A DNA stretch of 64,000 bases from Fibrobacter succinogenes (GTDB lineage Bacteria; Fibrobacterota; Fibrobacteria; Fibrobacterales; Fibrobacteraceae). The DNA lies in the NCBI GenBank assembly GCA_902762305.1, contig CACWNW010000006.1, positions 45,303 to 109,302 of the forward strand. Reading direction: 5' to 3'. How positions within the stretch are numbered: position 1 is the first letter of the stretch; the number at the start of each line of letters is the position of its first letter. Made by a program: the position numbers and the translations under genes. Of the stretch, positions 8,843 to 16,963 are shown one piece after another. The notes beneath the pieces are model-generated. The model did not search any database. It was given only the letters and a program-made list of their open reading frames with translations, and was not told the DNA's origin.

Positions 8843-10165
8843 ATGAGTCAAAGAATCGTATGCAAGTTCGGCGGCAGCTCTGTCGCCGATGCCGGCCAGT
8901 TCAAGAAGATCAAGGCCATCGTTGAATCCGACAAGAACCGCAAGGTCATTGTCGTTTCCGCCCCCGGCAAGCGCAATCCCAAAGAGACGAAGCTTACCGA
9001 CCTCCTCTACAGCACCTACGACCTCGCCTCCAAGGGCCTCGACTTTTCGACCCCGTGGAACCTGATCCGTCAGCGTTATGACGAAATCTGCAAGGATCTC
9101 GGTCTCGAAGACAAGCTGACCGAAGATCTCGACAGCCTCGAGGACAAGCTGAAGAACCACCCCGAATCCGTCAGCACGGACTTCCTCGTAAGCCGTGGCG
9201 AGTTCCTGTGCGCACGCCTCATGGCCAAGTACCTGGGCGCAAACTTCGTCGATACCTTCCCGCTGATTACCTTCGACGACAAGTACCGCATTACGCCGAA
9301 GACCTACGAAGACATCGCGAAGACCTTGTCCGACGAAAACCAACTCTACGTGCTGCCGGGCTTCTATGGTAGCAACCTCCGTGGCGAAGTCAAGACCTTC
9401 AGCCGTGGCGGCTCCGACATTACGGGCGCAATCCTTGCCAACGGCATCGATGCCGCCAAGTACGAGAACTGGACCGACGTCTCGGGCATGCTCATGGCAG
9501 ACCCGCGCATCGTCGAAAATCCGCTGCCCATCGAATACGTGAGCTACCGCGAAATCCGCGAACTCGCCTACTCCGGTGCTTCTGTGCTCCACGACGAATC
9601 CATCGCCCCGTGCCGCGCGAAGAAGATTCCTATCAACATCCGCAACACGAACCGCCCCGAAGACGCTGGCACCATCATCGGCCCCACTCCGGAAGAAGCG
9701 AAGCTCCCGATTACGGGCGTTGCCGGCCGCAAGGGCTTCTCCATGATCTACATCGAGAAGTCCATGATGAACAAGGAAGTCGGTTTCGGCCGCCGCGTGC
9801 TCGCCGTGCTCGAAAGCGAAGGCCTTTCTTACGAACTGTGCCCGAGCGCTATCGACTCCATGAGCATTGTCGTGGATTCCAAGGCCCTCGACGCCGTGCA
9901 GGACGTGGTTCTCGAAGACATCACGCAGCAGATGCGCCCCGACCGTATCAAGGTGTTCCCGGGTATCGCCCTCATCGCTACCGTGGGTCACGGCATGACG
10001 AACAAGATCGGTGTTGCCGCGAAGCTGTTTACCGCTCTCGCCGAGAACAAGGTGAACGTCCGCATCATCGACCAGGGTTCTTCGCAGATCAACATCATCA
10101 CCGGTGTTGACGAAGCCGATACCGAGAAGGCCATCAAGGCCATCTACGCCGCTTTCGTGAAGTAA
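8843..10165 (+). CDS. lysC: Aspartate kinase (aspartokinase)
   Basis: Catalyses ATP-dependent phosphorylation of L-aspartate, the first step toward lysine, diaminopimelate, threonine and methionine. Start at 8843: the ATG follows an AAAGGA site and the family-defining KFGGSSVAD motif begins at residue 6; upstream in-frame codons look non-coding. Visible motifs include VSAPGKR, SRGEF, FSRGGSDITGA (aspartate binding) and a DPRIV segment. The last ~130 residues hold tandem ACT-type regulatory modules, ending in VNVRIIDQGSSQINIITGV, so feedback control by an end-product amino acid is likely. The 440-residue length fits the monofunctional class III type, with no homoserine dehydrogenase fusion. 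It is monocistronic, with a structured leader upstream and a terminator downstream. Confidence 0.95.
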   Translation: MSQRIVCKFGGSSVADAGQFKKIKAIVESDKNRKVIVVSAPGKRNPKETKLTDLLYSTYDLASKGLDFSTPWNLIRQRYDEICKDLGLEDKLTEDLDSLEDKLKNHPESVSTDFLVSRGEFLCARLMAKYLGANFVDTFPLITFDDKYRITPKTYEDIAKTLSDENQLYVLPGFYGSNLRGEVKTFSRGGSDITGAILANGIDAAKYENWTDVSGMLMADPRIVENPLPIEYVSYREIRELAYSGASVLHDESIAPCRAKKIPINIRNTNRPEDAGTIIGPTPEEAKLPITGVAGRKGFSMIYIEKSMMNKEVGFGRRVLAVLESEGLSYELCPSAIDSMSIVVDSKALDAVQDVVLEDITQQMRPDRIKVFPGIALIATVGHGMTNKIGVAAKLFTALAENKVNVRIIDQGSSQINIITGVDEADTEKAIKAIYAAFVK

Positions 10166-10174
10166 TACCCACGA

Positions 10175-10208
10175 CGTCATCCTGAACGGCGAAGCCGCGA
10201 AGGATCCA
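10175..10208. repeat. Interspersed palindromic repeat (GTCATCCTG...AGGATCCA type)
   Basis: A 34-bp element between the aspartate kinase stop and its terminator, with outer arms GTCATCCTG and AGGATCCA around a GC-rich imperfect palindrome. The same architecture recurs inside a coding sequence at 62964-62999. Such elements are widespread, non-autonomous intergenic repeats. Confidence 0.7.
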
Positions 10209-10229
10209 GACCCGAATATATAAACGCGA

Positions 10230-10257
10230 CCCGGAAAAAAGTCCGGGCCGTTTTTTT
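10230..10257 (+). terminator. Rho-independent terminator after aspartate kinase
   Basis: Stem CCCGGA (10230-10235) and TCCGGG (10242-10247) around a 6-base loop, followed by CCG and a run of seven T. Confidence 0.85.
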
Positions 10258-10279
10258 ATTTTTAGAACGAGGTAATTGA

Positions 10280-10687
10280 ATGGAAGAAAATAAAGTGTAT
10301 AAAGCTGAGCGCAAAAGTGTGACTTGGGGATCGGTGGCATTATTCCTTTTTGGTGCTTATTGGCTTGTAAAATCCATTGTTGTCGTGGTGCAATCAGGTG
10401 CTTACGATTCCATCAATTTTATGTGGGTTTTCAAGGAAGTGTTCTTGCTTTATTATTGCTTTCTTGCTCTTCACATAGCTCCACAGAAAGTTGAATTTCT
10501 TAAAGATGAACTTGTGCGGATTACCTTTTTGTTTGGTAATAGCATTACAATCAAACAGGAAATTTTTAAAATATCAGGATTGAATAACGTTAAAAAGGGA
10601 TGGGCAGGCTGGTTGCTGACCAGGTGCCGAATGGTTTTCTTTTCATCCGACACATTCCCGGATTTGGAGAGATATTTAACGAAATAG
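10280..10687 (+). CDS. Small membrane protein with C-terminal PH-like segment, unknown function
   Basis: 135 residues. A GAGG ribosome-binding site precedes the ATG. Two hydrophobic segments (about residues 16-35 and 45-65) are followed by a ~60-residue basic beta-rich tail (EFLKDELVRITFLFGN...). That layout resembles bacterial two-helix proteins with a PH-like domain, but no family could be named. It is followed after 7 bp by another membrane-protein gene, so the two probably form an operon. AT content is higher than in aspartate kinase. Confidence 0.65.
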   Translation: MEENKVYKAERKSVTWGSVALFLFGAYWLVKSIVVVVQSGAYDSINFMWVFKEVFLLYYCFLALHIAPQKVEFLKDELVRITFLFGNSITIKQEIFKISGLNNVKKGWAGWLLTRCRMVFFSSDTFPDLERYLTK

Positions 10688-10694
10688 GGGAGTT

Positions 10695-11486
10695 ATGAAT
10701 CTCGCATTGCTTAGAGTAATTGCCATCCTGATTTCCGTGAATGCGCTGAAAGGGCTCGCGGGACTTTTGCTACAGGTTATTATGAAGGGGTTCGACGAGG
10801 GAGAGTCCTTTGCGGACATCGCTCCGATGATTCTTATAAGTATCGTTACCGCTATCATCGGGATAATCGTGTTTGTAAAGAAGAGCGCGAAACTCCTGAT
10901 GGTCTTTTCCCTAATCATGATAATAGTGAATATTGTCGGCGGTATAAATTACGTACGTGTGTATTTGGGTCTTCAATTTTCGCCGGGTGTCGGGTTCTTG
11001 CTGCGAAACCTTGCCGACCATTTTATAAATATAATGATGGTGGTCTATGTCGCTTCGTTGTTTGTGGGGCGAATGAAGATTCTGGAAGGGAGCCGCGTGA
11101 ATCTGGGCCTGCTCCGGTTCTGCGCCGTTGTCTTCTTGGTAGGTGGATTTGGCTTCCTGGTGCATATCGGGTACGATCATTCCGTGCCTGTCGTGGTCAT
11201 GATGACTGCATCTATTGTGGTAGGCGTTATTGCCCTTGCCAAGAACAACACGCTGGTCCTGAAGGCTTTCGCGGTATGTTCGCTTGCCTGGCTCTTGTGG
11301 ACTCATTTTGAATTTGTTCGTGCAAACATGTTTGGCGCGTATTACGTTGCCAATGCTGTCGTAAGAGTGGTTTTCAGTACGCACCTTGTGGTGTGTGTCG
11401 CTACGTTCTTCATCGATGTCGAAGAAAGCAAACTTTATCTCCAGAAACTGAAGGCGCTGTTCTTCAGGTGGAAGAATCTTACCTGA
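10695..11486 (+). CDS. Multi-spanning membrane protein, unknown function
   Basis: 263 residues with about seven predicted transmembrane segments spread over the whole length (for example IVTAIIGIIVFV, LLMVFSLIMIIVNIVGG, VFLVGGFGFLVHIGY). A GGGAG ribosome-binding site sits 5 bases before the ATG, directly after the stop of the preceding gene, so the pair is translationally close. No transporter motif or conserved charged residue pattern was recognised. Its TGA stop lies inside the first copy of a direct repeat (11482-11520) that flanks the next gene. Confidence 0.65.
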   Translation: MNLALLRVIAILISVNALKGLAGLLLQVIMKGFDEGESFADIAPMILISIVTAIIGIIVFVKKSAKLLMVFSLIMIIVNIVGGINYVRVYLGLQFSPGVGFLLRNLADHFINIMMVVYVASLFVGRMKILEGSRVNLGLLRFCAVVFLVGGFGFLVHIGYDHSVPVVVMMTASIVVGVIALAKNNTLVLKAFAVCSLAWLLWTHFEFVRANMFGAYYVANAVVRVVFSTHLVVCVATFFIDVEESKLYLQKLKALFFRWKNLT

Positions 11487-11520
11487 TTTACCGCTTTTCT
11501 ACGGTAACGCTCCTGATGGA
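11482..11520. repeat. Direct repeat copy 1: remnant of a secretion-tail coding end
   Basis: About 39 bp, matching 12446-12485 except for a few substitutions and one single-base indel. Read on the minus strand it encodes IRSVTVEKR and then a stop, the counterpart of IRGVTVE-stop in the second copy. With its partner it brackets the AT-rich gene 11569-12429. Confidence 0.65.
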
Positions 11521-11568
11521 CGTGCAGATACTTACCTTGAAAGGATAAATTTTTAATATATTTTTATT

Positions 11569-12429
11569 GTGAATTTGTTGGGGATAAAAGTAAGTTCAAT
11601 TTGGCTGTGCGTAATTCTTTTATCGCTGTCTATGCTATTGCATGGATGCACCTCATATACAGCTAATATAAAAGATGGTTCTTTTGACGTCAATCTCCCC
11701 AAACCATTTTGGGGACCGGGTACTTATATTTATCCAGATGAAATATATATTCGGGGAACGCTCTCATATAGTATTGAGGACAAGGAATTACTCCCTTTAA
11801 AAGATATTGAAAAGGATGGTTTTCCCCAAAAAAATGGGTGTATTAAATATGCTATACTAGGGACGCCGTTTAGTGGATCACTAGATGTCTTTTTTAAAAA
11901 ATGGTATTTTGGATGGGGAGGACGTTTGGTTTTGGAACCCTATCCTTCTGGAATTTTGTTTGTGGGAATAAATGGTTTGCATGGAGAATATGGATTTGGT
12001 TTGCGATTTGGTTATTCCAGGGATAAAGTACGCTATTCCGGCCAATATATATATACTCCATGTTCTATTGATGGATGTATGTCAGAAACAATAGGAGATT
12101 TTCAAGAAGAGCATTCAAACGATAATGTTAATTTGGGTGTGTATACATATTCAAGTTTCTTTGTTTCCGAGTTTTTGTCACTGAATTTCTCGACAGGATG
12201 GTATCAGCCTTGGTTCCTTAAGAATGAGGTTTATTTGGAAGATGTCCCTACTACAAACCACGATTATGATATAAATTTTTTCCTTCCATTTTTATTTTCG
12301 CAATACGTTGGTGCGACTTACACTTTGCTAAACCATATTCAGTTTAGCGCTGGTGAAACAGTCTATTATACGCCCTATTCTGATAAATTCCACTGGCAAA
12401 CCAATTTTTCAATATCATATTTATTCTAG
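11569..12429 (+). CDS. AT-rich predicted lipoprotein, possible beta-barrel or beta-sandwich
   Basis: 286 residues from a GTG start. The N-terminus is a lipoprotein signal (SIWLCVILLSLSMLLHGC; Cys near residue 27). The remainder is rich in Tyr, Phe and Gly with alternating strands (GLHGEYGFGLRFGYSRD, YSGQYIYTP, FSAGETVYYTPYSD) and ends in an aromatic residue (SYLF), as outer-membrane barrels often do. No family was recognised. Base composition is clearly more AT-rich than that of most neighbours, and the gene is bracketed by direct repeats derived from the 3' end of another gene, so it looks like an acquired module. The GTG start is the least certain element. Confidence 0.65.
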   Translation: MNLLGIKVSSIWLCVILLSLSMLLHGCTSYTANIKDGSFDVNLPKPFWGPGTYIYPDEIYIRGTLSYSIEDKELLPLKDIEKDGFPQKNGCIKYAILGTPFSGSLDVFFKKWYFGWGGRLVLEPYPSGILFVGINGLHGEYGFGLRFGYSRDKVRYSGQYIYTPCSIDGCMSETIGDFQEEHSNDNVNLGVYTYSSFFVSEFLSLNFSTGWYQPWFLKNEVYLEDVPTTNHDYDINFFLPFLFSQYVGATYTLLNHIQFSAGETVYYTPYSDKFHWQTNFSISYLF

Positions 12430-12445
12430 TATCGTAGAAATCGTG

Positions 12446-12485
12446 CCTGAATTTACCGCTATTCTACGGTAACGCCCCTGATAGA
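12446..12485. repeat. Direct repeat copy 2, overlapping the pseudogene tail
   Basis: Second copy of the 11482-11520 repeat. On the minus strand it contains the end of the sorting-tail coding sequence (TSIRGVTVE and stop, 12459-12461). Confidence 0.65.
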
Positions 12486-12708
12486 TGTTCCCTGTTTGAG
12501 CAGGTACATGCCGGGGTGGCGGAACTTGGCTGCGACAATTGTCGGCATCATCAAAGGTCCAGCAGTCTACAACAGAAAATTCAGCATGCGGTTCACTGGT
12601 GTAGCCTTGGATGCCGACCAGGAAATAGGGGGTGCCTCCGCTCACGAAAAATTCGAAATCTGCCGCGAAGTTGCCGTACTCGTTGAAGTCTTTTGCGATT
12701 CGGGGGCG
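12459..12708 (-). pseudogene. Decayed 3' end of a secreted protein with a type IX-like sorting tail
   Basis: On the minus strand the last codons read GMYLLKQGTSIRGVTVE and then a stop at 12459, matching the general G.Y..K.G......V pattern that ends type IX secretion sorting domains. Upstream, a different frame reads plausible protein (YGNFAADFEFFVSGGTPY, then FLVGIQGYTSEP and a DCWTF segment), while the tail frame is stopped at 12567-12569. A frameshift near 12550 is therefore needed to join them, and there is no start. The upstream part is in the same frame as the DUF4434 gene and separated from it only by that gene's TAA (12709-12711), so it may once have been continuous with it. The parent family is not recognised. 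Confidence 0.55.
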
Positions 12709-13932
12709 TTAATTATGCTTAACGTTCGCGCCGTTCGCCTTGAAGTATTGCGGATTCTCGTCCAATACGCGCTTATTTTGTATGTGCCAGTTCAGGAACA
12801 ACTTTCGTTTTTGCGATTTTTCGTTGCGGGCATTGGATGCTCGGCGATTTTCGCGGGTGGGTGCAATTTCGGTTGTCGGCTCTACGCTTGATTCCAGTTT
12901 CCACTTTTCGAGGGAATCGAGGCCCGCGTTCCCGAGGACGGCCAAATCGTAGCCGATGACTTTTATGGCGCCTGCGGCGTATGCGGTATCGAGCTGTGCT
13001 GAGATTCTTGCGCTGTCTGCGAGCGCATGCGAATCGTCGGTGCGGAACAGTTCCATGTCCACCCAGAATTCTATCCCGTATTGCTTGCAGGCCTCAGCCA
13101 CCGCGCGTTCGTAGCTGCCCACAGTCGCGGTTTCGGCATGCGGCTTGCCTGCATCGCTTGCACCCACGCCGTCCTGCACGGCGATAATGTCGGGCTTGAA
13201 TCCCGCGGCAAAGAGTTTCTCGAAAAACGACTGCAACTTCTCGGGCGTTTCCAGATTCTGGTTGTAGAACGGGGCCGCCATCACCTTCCAGCCCTTTGCC
13301 TGAGTGGCTTCGGTGACCGGCTTCAGAAAATGTTCCGTGAGCATTTCCGGAGTTGCGTCATCGCGCAGGTCGTTCCAGTAGTAGCGCGCAATCTCCTGCG
13401 GGATGTACACGCCCTCGACAACGGCCTCGCTCCCGTATAGCGAATGGATTTCTTCGAGTACCTTCAGGTTCCTTGATGCGAGCGTGTCGAGCTGCTCGGC
13501 AGTCGGCGGGGTGTACCAGTTCTCGCCATTGTAGTAGAGCCCGAGCCAGATTCTGGTGCCTGCGGTTTTTGCCGCCTCGATGCTCTTTGGGAAAAGCTCG
13601 TTGTTCTTGTATTGCGTGTTTTGCAGAAAATCTAGTTGCGAAGGGTAATACAGGTGGGTCGCCTCGACGGCGGCATACTGCAATACGACTTCGTCCATCC
13701 CGAGCGCGTGAAGCCTCTGGTGCATGTGCGTGATGGAATCCTGCGGGTAGTAGGCGGTCGACCATCCGGCATCGAATACGCCCGCGATTCCTGCGACACT
13801 TGTTCCCGCGACACCAGCGACGTTTGATCCTGTGGCATGAACTGCGCTAGCGAGTGGCCCGGCGGCAAGCGAAAACGCCCCGCACAGGAGCGCGGGGAGT
13901 GCATGTCGGAATGTGTGCCGCGAGATTGCCAT
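12709..13932 (-). CDS. Exported DUF4434 domain protein (TIM-barrel glycoside hydrolase-like)
   Basis: Start chosen at 13932, where a signal peptide begins (MAISRHTFRHALPALLCGAF, then SLAAGPLASAVHA); an ATG nine codons earlier is possible. After an Ala/Gly/Val-rich linker, residues ~50-330 follow the DUF4434 barrel: W.TAYYPQDSI...M...GMDEVVLQYA, then IWLGLYYN..NWY, GVYIPQEI..YYW and IIAVQDGVG with EFWVDMELF. The family lies close to glycoside hydrolases, and Glu in PQEI and Asp in QDGVG are plausible active-site residues, but activity is inferred. The last ~50 residues are basic and low-complexity and may be a fusion product of the decayed tail downstream. It follows the TIGR02171 gene by 56 bp on the same strand. 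Confidence 0.8.
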   Translation of the reverse strand: MAISRHTFRHALPALLCGAFSLAAGPLASAVHATGSNVAGVAGTSVAGIAGVFDAGWSTAYYPQDSITHMHQRLHALGMDEVVLQYAAVEATHLYYPSQLDFLQNTQYKNNELFPKSIEAAKTAGTRIWLGLYYNGENWYTPPTAEQLDTLASRNLKVLEEIHSLYGSEAVVEGVYIPQEIARYYWNDLRDDATPEMLTEHFLKPVTEATQAKGWKVMAAPFYNQNLETPEKLQSFFEKLFAAGFKPDIIAVQDGVGASDAGKPHAETATVGSYERAVAEACKQYGIEFWVDMELFRTDDSHALADSARISAQLDTAYAAGAIKVIGYDLAVLGNAGLDSLEKWKLESSVEPTTEIAPTRENRRASNARNEKSQKRKLFLNWHIQNKRVLDENPQYFKANGANVKHN

Positions 13933-13988
13933 ACCTGAAATATACTTGTTTTCGGGCAATGGCTTGACGCGGTGAAGAATCTTATTTC

Positions 13989-16766
13989 CTATTTGGTGTC
14001 GGAGGAAATCTTGGACAGGAACTTGTCGAGCCGCTCGGTGAGTTTCTTTGCGCCTTCGATGTTCAGGTGGTCCGCATTCGCAAATTCTTCAAATTGATAA
14101 TCGTTGTCACCGTTGTTGTATTCATCTAGGACGAAGAAGTTCGGGTATTTTTTTGTCAGCGCAGTGATGTCTTTCTGAATGACTTTCGCATCGTCCAGGC
14201 TCAAACCGTACCTGCCGTAGACGCCCATATTTTTGATGTAGTTCGGCGATTGCGGGAAAACGACTCCAACGACTGTGATTTCATATTCCTGCGCGAGCCT
14301 GATGATATTTTCCAAAATATCATAGTTGAAGAAGTACGGCGCACGGTCATTCTTGAACCAATTCGGGAGGTAGTCCACGCTGGGATAATCGGCTCCCCAT
14401 CCGGCGGTTTTGTCGTAAACCAATCCGCGATGGTACGAGTATCTGTCATATGTATCCCCGTCGGGCGGCATGGCGCTCTTGGAGAGTTCGAGCATGTTCT
14501 TTGGAGCGCCATCATGCCAGAAATTGTGGTGCTCGTCGTAGATATAACCCGGGATTCCGTCGAAAATATCGTGGAAGTTTTCGTCTCTGACATAGAGCCT
14601 GTCGTAATCGAGCGTCAGGATGATTTGCTTGAGATTCTTCGACATCGGTATGATGTAGTTTTCCAGGAAATAGCGTGTGCCGACCAGGCATTGGCGCGAA
14701 TACGCCAGGTTGACCGCAAGAGGAGTCAAGAGCCACGGGTCAATTCCGGCAAACGACCTGGAGGAACCTATGATGACGATTTCCATGCTGTCGCGGTATT
14801 CCCAGAACAGGTCCATTTTCACCTGCATGATTTCCGCTTCGGGGGGCGTGTTCGGGGTGTTGTAGAGTCCTATGCTGTCGAGATCCACTTGGAATGATTC
14901 GTCCATGTGCTTGACCCAGAGGCAGGGGTGCCATAGTTCTTCGCCCTCGACGAGTTCGACAATCCCTTTTTCCTCGTTCATCGTGACGAGGACGATTTTT
15001 TCGTGGAAGCTGTTCGCCGTGGCGAGCGTGGCGACAATCTGGTTGCTGTTCGTCCATTCGGCATGGTCGAACGTGTAGCCTTTGGGCGCGCTTATGCTTT
15101 TTTGGAACTTTCCATTCTTGTCAACAATGATGATTCGTTCGTGGGTGAGCGTAACCTGCTTGTCTTCGGGAGTGTAGCCGGTAGTCCCGCCAAAGTCGAG
15201 GAACGATATATTCTGGTTGTCGTCCTTGGAAAGGCTCACGTTGCAAATCTGCCTGTCGTTGAACCAGATGGTGTCTACGGATTTGCTGTCACGAACAGTC
15301 GATGATTTTGGAGCGGTTCGGATGCGGAACTTTTGAGAGCCCGAAATGGCGAAAGAGAGGTCGTTGGCGACGCCATCGTGGTATGCGCCGTCAAAAAGTT
15401 TCTTGGGGGTCCCGAATTTCCCGTTCTCGAATTTCACCATCCAGGTGGAACCGCTCTTAAAATCGGCTTCTTCCGTGTTGTTGCCGGCGTCCGTCACGTA
15501 AACAATGACGGTGTCGTTGTCAATCACGTTCCAACGGGGGATCGCGGCGCTTTCCACATCCAGCTTCGTCAATCCGGATCCGGTCTTGTCGAGTTTCCGC
15601 ACATAGAGCGAGGATTGTCCTTTGAAGCCTTCGAACTTGGTGCAGAAGGCGACATACTCGCCGTCGGGAGAAATGTCGGGATGGTACGAATCGATTGTAT
15701 CCACAATTTCGGTCAAGCCTTCCGTCTCTCCTGTATAGTCGATAAAGGCGAGATTGCCGGTGATGTCGTTGCGGAAAACGAGCTTGGAACTGTAGCTGTT
15801 GGTGGCGGAGCGGAGTTTTATGGGGCTGATGTAAGAAGAGATGCCTTTTGCCGTGTTGGACGATTCATCCATCGATTCGGCGTCGGGGATTTCTCCGTAC
15901 GCAAGTCGGAAGCCCACGTAATTCGCCCTGGTGTTGGACGAAATCGTATAGACGTCGCCGCGGGAGAAAAGATTGATGTTGTCGGCGTTCGTCCGGAAAC
16001 TCCCGCCTTTTACGATGCGTTCGTCTCTTCTTCCGCTGTTGGCGGGCCCGATAAAGTTCGTGAGCGTGGTGTCCTTGAATTCGCCGAGCCAGTCGTTCAC
16101 CCATTCCATCGCGTTGCCCAGAATATCGCAGACGGTCGATTTTCCCTGGCCCTTGCTGCATACCTCGTGCAGCGTGTAGCCGGAATTTTCGGCACTCCAC
16201 GTCTGCTTCAGGTTCCAGGAAGACTTTGCGACGAACGTCCATTCCGCTTCGGTGGGGAGCCTGAATCCGTTGGACTCGGGGTGGAACGCGAAACCTTCCA
16301 GCCCGTTGCAGTGGCCCGTGTTGTTGCGCGAAATGCTGGTATAGGTATAGACCGTGTCGCGGTTGTGGCTCTTGCTCAGGGCGTTTGCATACAGGGCTGC
16401 ATCGTAGAACGTCACGTTGGTCGCAGGGATATCGCCCGTGCAGTCAAGTTTTGGGGACGAGAGCAGCTTGTTGAATTCTGCGCATGTGACTTCGTTTCTT
16501 TGGATGTAGAAGTTGTAGGTGAACTTGACCGTCATTTCGGGCCGTTCATTCGCTTTTGCGCTACTGAGATCCGTGCCCAATACCGCGGTTTTTCCGGACG
16601 ACTTCATGAACAGGAAGTTTTTGACCGCATTCTCCGCATTTTCGTAATCTTCGTATGGCTGGGAGTTCGAACATGCGTCAAGCGCGAAAAGGAACGCCGG
16701 CAGGCACGCGAGAGTCCCGAGCTTGAACAACTTAGGCAAAGATGCGGTTGAATTCGGAGAGAGCAT
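13989..16766 (-). CDS. TIGR02171-family lipoprotein (Fibrobacter paralogous family)
   Basis: 925 residues, the size of this Fibrobacter-specific family of unknown function, many of whose members are lipoproteins. A signal with candidate lipobox (ALDAC, Cys ~32) leads into three parts. Residues ~75-290 are an FGE-sulfatase/SUMF1-like fold (YNFYIQRNEVTCAEF, GFRLPTEAEWTFVA, LGNAMEWVNDWLG, IVKGGSFR, VGFRLAYG). Residues ~320-620 are TolB/PD40-like propeller repeats (YHPDISPDGEYVAF). The C-terminal ~280 residues carry an SGNH-like start (IVIIGSSRSFAGIDP) and end in NADHLNIEGAKKL. The AAGGG site lies 9 bases upstream of the ATG. Adjacent DUF4434 on the same strand suggests a surface polysaccharide role. 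Confidence 0.88.
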   Translation of the reverse strand: MLSPNSTASLPKLFKLGTLACLPAFLFALDACSNSQPYEDYENAENAVKNFLFMKSSGKTAVLGTDLSSAKANERPEMTVKFTYNFYIQRNEVTCAEFNKLLSSPKLDCTGDIPATNVTFYDAALYANALSKSHNRDTVYTYTSISRNNTGHCNGLEGFAFHPESNGFRLPTEAEWTFVAKSSWNLKQTWSAENSGYTLHEVCSKGQGKSTVCDILGNAMEWVNDWLGEFKDTTLTNFIGPANSGRRDERIVKGGSFRTNADNINLFSRGDVYTISSNTRANYVGFRLAYGEIPDAESMDESSNTAKGISSYISPIKLRSATNSYSSKLVFRNDITGNLAFIDYTGETEGLTEIVDTIDSYHPDISPDGEYVAFCTKFEGFKGQSSLYVRKLDKTGSGLTKLDVESAAIPRWNVIDNDTVIVYVTDAGNNTEEADFKSGSTWMVKFENGKFGTPKKLFDGAYHDGVANDLSFAISGSQKFRIRTAPKSSTVRDSKSVDTIWFNDRQICNVSLSKDDNQNISFLDFGGTTGYTPEDKQVTLTHERIIIVDKNGKFQKSISAPKGYTFDHAEWTNSNQIVATLATANSFHEKIVLVTMNEEKGIVELVEGEELWHPCLWVKHMDESFQVDLDSIGLYNTPNTPPEAEIMQVKMDLFWEYRDSMEIVIIGSSRSFAGIDPWLLTPLAVNLAYSRQCLVGTRYFLENYIIPMSKNLKQIILTLDYDRLYVRDENFHDIFDGIPGYIYDEHHNFWHDGAPKNMLELSKSAMPPDGDTYDRYSYHRGLVYDKTAGWGADYPSVDYLPNWFKNDRAPYFFNYDILENIIRLAQEYEITVVGVVFPQSPNYIKNMGVYGRYGLSLDDAKVIQKDITALTKKYPNFFVLDEYNNGDNDYQFEEFANADHLNIEGAKKLTERLDKFLSKISSDTK

Positions 16767-16963
16767 TCTTCTACCCTTAAAAAGTGATTTTTTTGTTGTT
16801 ATCCAACAGAATTACTGGATAAGATGGGTAATAATATACAAAAAACGGATATGCCGTTTGATGCTCCGAAAACGTACCAAAAACTTTTTTTTGTTCCAGA
16901 AAGAACCGAAAAATGAAGGGAATGTCTTGACAGAAATTTGAAAATGCTATGTATTTGTGCGTT
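16767..16963. other. Intergenic region with two inverted repeats
   Basis: No gene is visible. TTATCCA...TGGATAA (16799-16823 region) and AAACGG-ATATG-CCGTTT (16843-16859) are inverted repeats. Neither has a T-run, so they are more likely operators or leader hairpins for the TIGR02171 gene than terminators. Confidence 0.4.

Noticed and set aside
8604..8846. 80-codon frame in the aspartate kinase leader
   Set aside because: Composition Arg/Cys/His-rich, no ribosome-binding site of note; the structured RNA reading is better.
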